Below, piece by piece: positions 1-5,298 of a DNA stretch of 5,298 bases (positions within the stretch are counted from its first letter, which is position 1; the number at the start of each line of letters is the position of its first letter). A program made the position numbers and the translations under genes. Source of the stretch: Myxococcota bacterium (GTDB lineage: Bacteria; Myxococcota_C; UBA6777); the NCBI GenBank assembly GCA_023150835.1, contig JAKLKB010000217.1, positions 1 to 5,298 of the forward strand, written 5' to 3'. A model generated the notes under the pieces. That model searched no databases, had not been told where the DNA came from, and saw nothing but the letters and a program-made list of their open reading frames with translations.

Positions 1-128
1 ACCGCTGAAAAAGGCAGCGTCCATGTTGTTGAAGTCCTTGCGTCCGAGCTATCAGGGGTCATGTTCTTTGCTCCTTTGTGGTGAGGGCGAATTCTTGGTT
101 ACTTTGGAAGTCGATCTGCTCATTTTTT

Positions 129-169
129 GGGGCGCTGCCCCATGCCCCGCAAGGGAGCGCATCTCCCTT
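129..169. repeat. Tandem double-hairpin, REP-like palindromic element
   Basis: Two perfect inverted repeats lie 9 bases apart. GGGGC at 129-133 pairs with GCCCC at 137-141 around a 3-base loop. AAGGGAG at 151-157 pairs with CTCCCTT at 163-169 around a 5-base loop. A run of six T precedes the first hairpin (123-128), and GACCCC follows the second. The pattern (G-rich hairpin, CCCCGCAAGGG, second hairpin, CCCTTGACCCC) resembles intergenic palindromic elements I recall from many bacterial genomes, but I cannot name a family. It is not a standard terminator, since neither hairpin is followed by a T-run on its own strand. Confidence 0.6.
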
Positions 170-406
170 GACCCCGTATTTGGCGAAAAGATCACAGGTT
201 TTTCAAGACAACGGCTTCGTCGCTTGATCGGATGCGAACACGGGTTTTTGGGAGCCGACTGCGCCGCTCTTCTCTTCTTGGATGAGAAATTCTACAAGTA
301 TCGGGGAGATTGGGATGGTGGGTGGAAAAATATTTTCTTTTTCCGAGGGAGTGGCTTATCTTCGTTGGGGTTTCTGTGTTTGCTTTGTCACAAAGGCTCT
401 TGATCC

Positions 407-412
407 AAGGAG
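407..412 (+). promoter_or_regulatory. Ribosome binding site of the short leader frame
   Basis: AAGGAG lies 6 bases before the ATG at 419, a near-ideal Shine-Dalgarno match and spacing. It is the best site in the first 460 bases and supports translation beginning at 419, ahead of the ferredoxin start at 464. Confidence 0.5.
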
Positions 413-418
413 AAAGCG

Positions 419-463
419 ATGTCGAAGCCAAAGAAGATCCGAGGTTGTCAAGATGGGGGTTAA
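419..463 (+). CDS. Possible 14-residue leader peptide before the ferredoxin
   Basis: The frame reads MSKPKKIRGCQDGG and ends with TAA at 461-463. The next base begins the ATG of the ferredoxin gene, in the same reading frame. The peptide is short and basic at its N-terminal half (K3, K5, K6, R8) with a single cysteine, and resembles no family I know. The reasons to list it are the strong AAGGAG site ahead of it and the exact stop-start junction, which would allow translational coupling: ribosomes ending at 463 could restart at 464. An alternative is that the leader was once the N-terminus of the ferredoxin and was cut off by a stop codon. A chance frame is also possible, because 15 codons is too short to judge by composition. 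Confidence 0.35.
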   Translation: MSKPKKIRGCQDGG

Positions 464-781
464 ATGAAGGGGTGGGTGCGCGTGGCCCAAGAGTCGGAGG
501 TGATCGCCGCAGGCCGTCTCGTGGTTGAGATCGGCGATGCGCGGATCGCGCTGTTTTCTATCGCAGAGCAACGCGGGATCTACGCGATCGATGATCGTTG
601 CCCGCATGTGGGGGCTTCGCTTGCGGGTGGAAAAGTCGAAGGGCTGGTGGTTTCGTGTCCGTGGCATCATGCGCGCTTTAGTCTTACGACGGGGGCGAAC
701 CTGTCCCCACCCGACTTTGGGCCTGTGCGTGCGTACCCTGTGCGCGTCGAAGAAGGCTACATCGAGATCCTTTTGCCATAA
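464..781 (+). CDS. Rieske-type [2Fe-2S] ferredoxin
   Basis: This is a 105-residue small soluble electron carrier of the Rieske family. The cluster ligands are all present: C46-x-H48 (in CPHVG) and C65-x2-H68 (in CPWHHARF), separated by 16 residues, as in the ferredoxin partners of ring-hydroxylating dioxygenases and the small subunit of NAD(P)H nitrite reductase. There is no signal peptide or membrane segment, so it should act in the cytoplasm. The length matches a complete stand-alone Rieske ferredoxin. The ATG at 464 is preceded by GGGGG at 455-459, and an in-frame TAA sits immediately upstream, so no longer start exists. No oxygenase, reductase or nitrite reductase gene lies in the window, so its redox partner is unknown. 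Family identity is near certain; the pathway is not. Confidence 0.93.
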   Translation: MKGWVRVAQESEVIAAGRLVVEIGDARIALFSIAEQRGIYAIDDRCPHVGASLAGGKVEGLVVSCPWHHARFSLTTGANLSPPDFGPVRAYPVRVEEGYIEILLP

Positions 782-801
782 GTCCACGAAAGCCTCGGCG
801 C

Positions 802-1782
802 TCACAAAGGAAGGTGTTTTCCAATGTAGCCCACGAATATCTCTTTTTTCTGTGGAAGAGGGAAGAAGTGAATGCGGCGACCATTTCCCAATTTTAGGTG
901 CCAGAAGCATTCGTAGGTGCTGCCTTCTGGGGCAGAAAATCTTCGTTTCGAGCGGAGATGTGGGTTGTTTTTGACGCTATCTGATTCGTCTGATGCGTCT
1001 TTTAATGTGGGGTGTTGGATATCGAATTCGCCTGCTTGTCTTTGCTCTGCGTAATGGTTGAGATCCGCTAACCTGTCAACGGTTTGACCGAACAATTTCC
1101 CTCCGCCCATTTGCGAGATCGATTGTTCGCTTTCTTTGCTCCAGATCAAATAAGGAAAAAATCGGTCAAATTGTCCAGATAAATCTCTACCGATCTGTGG
1201 GGGAGGGAGGCAGTTGTTTTGCAAAGATTCTTTGAGTGCATCGATATGCGCTTCTTTGCTGGCGTGGTGGATCTTGGCTTCTTCTGTGTGGAGTTCGCCT
1301 TGTTCGCTGAAGCGTTGCAACGTTGCGGTGATGCAGTGTGTTTCCCACCGTTCGGCGGTTGGGAAGCTGACCGCGACACCTCGAAACGCATGCGCGGCAG
1401 AGAGACCGGCGGCGCTTCTCTGATCGAGCGAGATCTCCGATTCGGCGTGGCGTGTGGCGTCACCGTGTTCGGAGGATGGATCGTAAATTGGTGTTCTTGT
1501 TGCGAAACTAAGAAGAAAATCTCTTTTTCTCTGTTCGAGATGGTGGATCGACTCTTGGAGCGGATAGTCTTTCGCCAAGCGCGTTTCTGCATCGTAAAAG
1601 GATACGCTGCTTCTGAGCAGGAGACTGTTCCAATAACGACCCCTTGTGTCTTTCAACCAAGTATCGAAAGCCAGCAGCACCGAGACGAATGATTCCATTT
1701 GAGAGTGAGCGGCTTGTTTGTCGGTCTGCTGTTCACAATCTCGTAAGCAAAGTTCGTTAAAGGCGAGATTAAGTGCGCTCAT
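802..1782 (-). CDS. Unknown third protein of the DUF262/ATPase module
   Basis: This 326-residue protein is not from a family I can name. Its ATG overlaps the stop codon of the ATPase gene (ATGA at 1782-1779), and AAGGA lies 9 bases upstream inside that gene, so the two are translationally coupled and probably work together. There is no signal peptide or membrane helix. The N-terminal third is helical-looking and charged. A middle part (about 125-185) contains AHAFRGVAVSFPTAERWE and then an acidic/basic stretch with IHHASKEAH. A polar, low-order stretch (about 255-285) leads into a compact C-terminal block with WHLKLGNGRRIHFFP (294-308) and VGYIGKHLPL (317-326), a beta-rich, basic and aromatic ending that resembles a small nucleic-acid-binding or toxin-like fold. 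That reading is inference only. I cannot assign catalytic residues. The gene ends 20 bases from the convergent ferredoxin gene, with no clear terminator between. Confidence 0.82.
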   Translation of the reverse strand: MSALNLAFNELCLRDCEQQTDKQAAHSQMESFVSVLLAFDTWLKDTRGRYWNSLLLRSSVSFYDAETRLAKDYPLQESIHHLEQRKRDFLLSFATRTPIYDPSSEHGDATRHAESEISLDQRSAAGLSAAHAFRGVAVSFPTAERWETHCITATLQRFSEQGELHTEEAKIHHASKEAHIDALKESLQNNCLPPPQIGRDLSGQFDRFFPYLIWSKESEQSISQMGGGKLFGQTVDRLADLNHYAEQRQAGEFDIQHPTLKDASDESDSVKNNPHLRSKRRFSAPEGSTYECFWHLKLGNGRRIHFFPLPQKKEIFVGYIGKHLPL

Positions 1783-2942
1783 CGTCGAGCGTCCTTTTGG
1801 GCGGCAGCTTCTGCACGCAACAAGTCGCCAAGCCCTTCTGTGATCTCGTCAAAAAAGCCTTTGGGCCAAGGTTCGATGTGCCCTGCGTGGTCGATTTGAG
1901 GAGATTCTACCCAAGAGAAGCTTTCTCCTTCCTCGGACACGCGCTCGATAAAGTGAAGGGCGACTTTTTCGGGAGGTAACCCGCCTTGGGCGACTTCTAA
2001 GCGGATGCCGTTGAGGATGTGATCGCTGTGTGATTCGACGAGGATCTGGATGCCGACGGAGGCAGCTTTTGCGAGCAACCGCCCAAGCTGCCGCTGGCCG
2101 CGTGGATGTAAGTGAGCTTCTGGATTCTCGATGATCACCAGATCGTTTGGTTTGGAGGACAAAAGCGCGACGATCACGGGAAGGGTGTAGGTGATCCCGA
2201 AGCCGACGTGGGTGGCTCGATATCTCTTGGTCTCTGTTCCGCCCTTCACATGGAAAGCATAGCGCATTTGGATTTGATCGAGGCTGGGGTGTGCTTCCAA
2301 GCGCAAGCGTGTGCCGGGGCATACTTCGGACATCCAACCTTCCACTTGATACTTTAATTCATTTCTGCCTTCACCTGGATAAAGTAGCTCTTTTCTTTGG
2401 ATTTTGTCTTCTCCGTAAAGAGACAGAAAGTGCGCTGTAAATTCGCCGCTGGTTCCAAGATTTCTTTGCGTTGAAACCATGAGATCAGAAAACCCATAAG
2501 AGACGCGAGGACCAATGCGTTCGGCATGGAGCGTTAGGCAAGAGGAGTCCGAGAAAAGACTCAAACCTCGGAGCGATTCTTCATTCGGGCAAGAAAGTAG
2601 TTCCAAGTAGCGACTTTCGAGCTTTTCTTTCGAGAAGCTAGGGATCGAGAAAACCCATGCAGCTTCGCCATTTTCCCAAGACAGGCCGAGTACGCCCTCG
2701 TCTTCGACCGCATATTCGTAACGCACATCTTCGACTGTTCCCAATTTGGCAAGATCGCCCTGCAAGGAAAGCCCGGGTTTGGGGAGGCTTTTTTGTTGGT
2801 AGGACTGGCGCAAAACGAGAAGAGCCTGAAGGATCGAGCTTTTGCCTGCACCGTTTTGGCCCGAAAGCAAAGTCAAGGCACCAAGGGAGAGTTCTTGATC
2901 TACGAAAGATTTCCAATTTTTTAATCGAATGCTTCGCAACAT
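1779..2942 (-). CDS. DUF3696-like AAA/ABC-type ATPase (SMC-like)
   Basis: This 387-residue P-loop ATPase belongs to the SMC/RecF/OLD-like group. The N-terminus MLRSIRLKNWKSF is the usual first strand. Walker A is GQNGAGKSS (28-36). A signature-like VGFGITYTLP lies at 246-255, Walker B is LVIIENPEAHLHP (268-280) with E272 as the probable catalytic acid, and the switch region is VESHSDHILNGIR (302-314). The C-terminal KGFFDE (361-366) is typical of DUF3696 ATPases. There is no long coiled coil, TOPRIM or HNH nuclease domain, so any effector activity should come from a partner. The frame could start at a TTG at 3011, but the ATG at 2942 has a good ribosome binding site and gives the canonical first strand. 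It follows the DUF262 gene by 10 bases and overlaps the next gene by 4. ATPases of this type occur beside DUF262 proteins and in anti-phage modules. Confidence 0.95.
   Translation of the reverse strand: MLRSIRLKNWKSFVDQELSLGALTLLSGQNGAGKSSILQALLVLRQSYQQKSLPKPGLSLQGDLAKLGTVEDVRYEYAVEDEGVLGLSWENGEAAWVFSIPSFSKEKLESRYLELLSCPNEESLRGLSLFSDSSCLTLHAERIGPRVSYGFSDLMVSTQRNLGTSGEFTAHFLSLYGEDKIQRKELLYPGEGRNELKYQVEGWMSEVCPGTRLRLEAHPSLDQIQMRYAFHVKGGTETKRYRATHVGFGITYTLPVIVALLSSKPNDLVIIENPEAHLHPRGQRQLGRLLAKAASVGIQILVESHSDHILNGIRLEVAQGGLPPEKVALHFIERVSEEGESFSWVESPQIDHAGHIEPWPKGFFDEITEGLGDLLRAEAAAQKDARR
1792..1796 (-). promoter_or_regulatory. Ribosome binding site inside the ATPase gene
   Basis: AAGGA on the - strand lies 9 bases before the ATG at 1782, within the last codons of the ATPase gene. 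With the ATGA stop/start overlap it supports coupled translation of the ATPase and the 326-residue protein. Confidence 0.6.
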
Positions 2943-2945
2943 AAG

Positions 2946-2952
2946 TTTCCCT
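2946..2952 (-). promoter_or_regulatory. Ribosome binding site that fixes the ATPase start
   Basis: On the - strand AGGGAAA lies directly after the TAA of the DUF262 gene, with 6 bases between AGGG and the ATG at 2942. It favours this start over the upstream TTG at 3011, which would lie inside the DUF262 gene. Confidence 0.7.
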
Positions 2953-4188
2953 TTATTTTTTTGAGAGATACGCAACCAAGGCCAACGTGCCGATGCCAAG
3001 CAAGCCACCAACGAGCAAGTCTTGTTGTTGTTTTTCTTCGATGAAGGTTTTTTCTTGCTCTATTTTTACTCGAAGGCTTTCAATCAAGCCGTCAAGGTAC
3101 GCAGAGGAAGCCTCTTCAATTTGCCCCATCCACTCGAAAAGCCGATCTTCGTTTTTTTGATTTGTGGGCGGAGTGGTTTGGGCGATCTCCATTAAAGCCA
3201 AGCCGACCCCTTCTCTTGTGTGGGCTGCTTTGGGCAAATGGGCGATCAACGCTTGTTGTTGGAGTGTGTCCTCTGCTTTTTGAAGAAACGAACGTACTTG
3301 TGTGTTGGAGGCCAGTTCTCGTGCGATTTGATTGGGGAAGGCAGTGGAGTGGGCTTGCAAGCGTCGAATGATCGCATATTTGGCTTGGCGAGCGGAGCCT
3401 TTTTCGATGGTGTGAAGCGTCCAGCGGCTTTCGAGTATCTTTCTTTGGAGGGGGCGTGGCAATTCATCGTAAGATTTGCCTTCGTATTGCGGGAAAAATT
3501 CGAGTCCTTGCAAGGTTAGAGATTTGTCGACGAGAAAGGAACGGCAGGATTGGACTCTTTGTTCTCCGTCATAAAGCAGCCAGTGATCGTCCTGTTGAAC
3601 GCCGAGCCAGATCGGCGGCAGCGGGAGTGCAAGCATCAAAGATTCGATCCATCGGCTTTGTGCGATTGCAGACCAGAGCGTGTTGGTTTGCGACTCTGGA
3701 AAAAGCTCAAAGCGCGTCAACCATTTTTTTCTTTTGATATGTTCCATGATCTCGCCGAGTGGGATCAGGCGCGTTTCAAAACGTAATTCAGCGAGGTCCT
3801 CTCTATCGACGGGTTCTGTGGGCTGGATCGGCTCTTGGGGGGAAGTGGATAATTGCAATTGCTCAAAAGCGTTTTGCAGGGCGGACAGAGACTGTTCCTT
3901 GTCGAGGTTCGTTGTGGGGTCTTGCAATGTGCGAAGTGTGTCGATGAAATATTCAAGGCGATCCAATGGCTCGCTTTGGAGCATCTTTGGATTGGAAAAG
4001 CTTTCGCGAATCAGAGAGATGAATTTTTCTTGGATTTTTTCGCTGCGTTTTTTTAGTAGTGTAAGAGGCTCTTTCTTCAAGGTTTTTCTCACGTTCGCGA
4101 GGTACGTGGTCGCTGAGGGGTCCCGTCCGTGGATAAGGAGCAGGCATGAAAGATCGCAGAACGTAGCCTGAGCAAGCGGGAAAAGCAA
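2953..4188 (-). CDS. DUF262-type protein with C-terminal membrane anchor
   Basis: Numbered from the TTG at 4188 (411 residues). Residues 140-300 resemble the DUF262 (GmrS/ParB-like) fold: RWIESLMLALPLPPIWLG (179-196) matches the usual LI-SILLG-PIP stretch, and YDGEQRVQS (206-214) is the DGQQR motif with Glu for the first Gln. The upstream FQR motif is degenerate (FPESQTNTLW, 163-172). No HNH/DUF1524 nuclease domain follows. Instead comes a Gln/Glu/Lys-rich helical stretch (about 350-389) and a hydrophobic segment LLVGGLLGIGTLALVAYL (391-408) ending in SKK, which looks like a tail anchor. The start is uncertain: the first ATG is at 3984 (residue 69), other options are GTG 4092 and TTG 4080, and none has a clear Shine-Dalgarno site. 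The DUF262 domain is intact with any of them. The gene begins 15 bases after the SUMF1-like gene and in the same frame. Confidence 0.85.
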   Translation of the reverse strand: MLFPLAQATFCDLSCLLLIHGRDPSATTYLANVRKTLKKEPLTLLKKRSEKIQEKFISLIRESFSNPKMLQSEPLDRLEYFIDTLRTLQDPTTNLDKEQSLSALQNAFEQLQLSTSPQEPIQPTEPVDREDLAELRFETRLIPLGEIMEHIKRKKWLTRFELFPESQTNTLWSAIAQSRWIESLMLALPLPPIWLGVQQDDHWLLYDGEQRVQSCRSFLVDKSLTLQGLEFFPQYEGKSYDELPRPLQRKILESRWTLHTIEKGSARQAKYAIIRRLQAHSTAFPNQIARELASNTQVRSFLQKAEDTLQQQALIAHLPKAAHTREGVGLALMEIAQTTPPTNQKNEDRLFEWMGQIEEASSAYLDGLIESLRVKIEQEKTFIEEKQQQDLLVGGLLGIGTLALVAYLSKK

Positions 4189-4203
4189 GGGATAGTGTTG
4201 GGG

Positions 4204-5298
4204 TCAAGGCTCTTTGACGCAGCGGAAACCCACCCAACTAAGCCCTTGGCGAAGTTCGATTCGCCCGCGCCAATCGAGTGGATGTGCTTGACTAAAGGCA
4301 GAGCCTCCTTTGATCAGACCGTCACGCATCATCTCGGCGACATTTCCTGCAAGCATCTGAACTCCAAAGGGGCTGATATCGCCAAGTGGTCGATGGATCG
4401 GAAGAAGAGAAGGCACTTGAACGCCATTGCGCTGTACGGGAAAGCACCAGTGCAGGTTAGCGCGCTGGCAGTCGTGTTTGTTTTCGCCCCAAGGATAGGG
4501 GCGTTTGGGGAAGGGATTGGGGCCGTTTGGCAAGCGAAGAGAGCCACGCGCAGCGATCATCCATTGCGCCTCGGTGGGGAGGGTCATGTTTCGCCATCGA
4601 CAAGCGGCTTGCGCATCTTTGACACGCAAACGATCGCGAGGAAGGCTCCAAGACAAAGCAAAGAGATCGTCGAGTGGTGGGCAGCGACCTGCCACCGCAC
4701 AAGCCGCATAATAGGCCCGATCTGCTTCGTCTCGGTCGATCGAAAAAGGGGCGACTTGTTGGAGCCGTTCTTTGCCGTCGTAGGTGATCCAGACTTCGCC
4801 CGAAGGGATCGGTATCTGTGGGATGTTCGGCGGGACGGATGGGGTGGCATCGCGTAGAGGCTCTTGGCAAAAGGGAGCGAGCGTTGCTCCCCCGCGTTGC
4901 AAGAGCCGACAGATGTGGACCAATGAGGCGCGATAAAGAGGCTCGGGGGTGTTTTGGGCGACACGCAACAGATCGATCCAGACCATCGCTTCCAAGATCT
5001 GCAAAAAAGGCGCATCGGTGGGCAAGATCGCAGCGGTTGGGGGAGGATCGGGGAGGATGATATCTTTGGGGAGGTGAGCGAGTAGGCGGGGCGGCTGATC
5101 GGCGGTTTTGGCGAAGAGGGCGGTGTTGTTGAAAGAAATTAGCGTACGCAAGCGAAAGCCTGCTGGAGCGGGATGATCGAAAGAAAAAGACTCGGGCAGG
5201 CGAGGTTGTTGCGAGGCAGCAGGAGAAAAATGGGTAGGAGTCGGATCTGCCGATGGGATGGGGGACTTGGGGGACGAATGACTCGAATGCTTTGAGTT
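4204..5298 (-). CDS. SUMF1/FGE-like domain protein, C-terminal part (cut by edge)
   Basis: The frame is open to the right edge, giving 364 residues; a TTG at 5151 is the first possible start, but the codons before it are all sense. The first 45 or so residues are rich in Ser, Pro and His, like a disordered linker. The C-terminal 200 residues are an FGE-sulfatase (SUMF1) domain: LPTEAQWMIAARG (240-252), YPWGE (268-272), SPFGVQMLAGNVAEM (309-323), KGGS (330-333) and GFRCVK (357-362). After KGGS, where formylglycine-generating enzymes have two catalytic cysteines (CHRSYC in human FGE), this protein has SQAHPL, so sulfatase activation is unlikely and a binding or structural role is more probable. 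In several phyla such domains sit at the C-terminus of membrane or Ser/Thr-kinase signalling proteins. The missing N-terminal part could be a kinase, but that is a guess. It is the first gene seen of the - strand operon. Confidence 0.88.
   Translation of the reverse strand, partial: NSKHSSHSSPKSPIPSADPTPTHFSPAASQQPRLPESFSFDHPAPAGFRLRTLISFNNTALFAKTADQPPRLLAHLPKDIILPDPPPTAAILPTDAPFLQILEAMVWIDLLRVAQNTPEPLYRASLVHICRLLQRGGATLAPFCQEPLRDATPSVPPNIPQIPIPSGEVWITYDGKERLQQVAPFSIDRDEADRAYYAACAVAGRCPPLDDLFALSWSLPRDRLRVKDAQAACRWRNMTLPTEAQWMIAARGSLRLPNGPNPFPKRPYPWGENKHDCQRANLHWCFPVQRNGVQVPSLLPIHRPLGDISPFGVQMLAGNVAEMMRDGLIKGGSAFSQAHPLDWRGRIELRQGLSWVGFRCVKEP

Larger units (their letters stand above)
1..418. 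other. Left-edge region without a supported gene
   Basis: I see no convincing gene here. A 126-codon open frame runs on the + strand from 23 to 403, but its product has no recognisable domain, it runs straight through the double hairpin at 129-169, and no good ribosome binding site precedes it. Two very short edge fragments are possible but undecidable. On the - strand an ATG at 24-22 reads MDAAFFSG to the edge, with AAGGA 10 bases before it and in-frame stops just upstream. On the + strand a frame open from base 1 ends at a TGA at 82-84, with a plausible C-terminal tail ending in MFFAPLW. The part from 190 to 400 must hold the promoter of the ferredoxin unit if it has its own, but I could not find a pair of -35/-10 boxes I trust. 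Confidence 0.5.

Noticed and set aside
1-24. Start of a - strand gene (ATG at 24, MDAAFFSG to the edge)
   Set aside because: Only 8 codons are visible and competing + strand readings exist, so it cannot be supported.
1-84. C-terminal tail of a + strand gene entering from the left edge
   Set aside because: 28 plausible codons, but too short to tell from chance.
23-403. 126-codon + strand open frame
   Set aside because: No recognisable domain, no ribosome binding site, and it crosses the double hairpin; most likely a chance frame, although it is in the same frame as the leader and the ferredoxin.
570-600. HIP1-like repeat (GCGATCGC)
   Set aside because: CGATCG cores occur but no exact GCGATCGC octamer was found; they are part of the general GATC richness.
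782-801. Terminator between the convergent genes
   Set aside because: Only a tiny GCC-TC-GGC inverted repeat and no T-run on either strand; not enough for a call.
356-910. 184-codon - strand frame opposite the ferredoxin
   Set aside because: Shadow of the Rieske gene, which has clear ligand motifs; the product is Arg/His-rich with no domain.
1219-1692. 157-codon + strand frame
   Set aside because: Antisense of the 326-residue protein, which has an ATGA-coupled start and ribosome binding site.
4195-4857. 220-codon + strand frame
   Set aside because: Antisense of the SUMF1-like domain, whose motifs are unambiguous.
1-5298. tRNA, rRNA, CRISPR array or insertion sequence
   Set aside because: No cloverleaf, regularly spaced repeats, transposase or terminal inverted repeats were seen on either strand.

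Overview
The window is about 5.3 kb of bacterial DNA. By eye its base composition is balanced, with GATC sites clearly over-represented. The gene content (an FGE/SUMF1-like domain behind a low-complexity linker, and a stand-alone Rieske ferredoxin) would fit a Myxococcota-like or other large, signalling-rich genome. That is a weak inference; nothing here fixes the taxon.

Layout: bases 1-418 hold no gene I can support, but contain two adjacent hairpins at 129-169 that look like a dispersed palindromic repeat. On the + strand follow a possible 14-codon leader peptide (419-463, good ribosome binding site) and, directly after its stop codon, a Rieske [2Fe-2S] ferredoxin (464-781). Everything else is on the - strand and converges on the ferredoxin with a 20-base gap.

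In transcription order the - strand carries: (i) the C-terminal part of a larger protein that enters from the right edge (5298-4204), a Ser/Pro-rich linker followed by an FGE/SUMF1-type domain lacking both catalytic cysteines; (ii) a DUF262-type protein (4188-2953) with a C-terminal hydrophobic anchor; (iii) a DUF3696-like AAA/ABC-type ATPase (2942-1779); (iv) a 326-residue protein of unknown function (1782-802). Gaps are 15 bases, 10 bases and a 4-base ATGA overlap, so the four genes look like one transcription unit.

The trio DUF262 protein + SMC-like ATPase + unknown third protein is the most interesting item. DUF262 proteins and ATPases of this type recur in anti-phage and restriction-like modules. 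Here a membrane-anchored DUF262 protein is tightly coupled to an ATPase and to a third protein with a distinctive, basic/aromatic C-terminal motif. I infer, but cannot show, that this is a defence-type module, possibly under a SUMF1-containing signalling or sensor protein. A second oddity is that the SUMF1-like gene and the DUF262 gene lie in the same reading frame, separated by a single TGA, and the DUF262 frame has no ATG for its first 68 codons. Its true start is unresolved, and readthrough or fusion should be considered.
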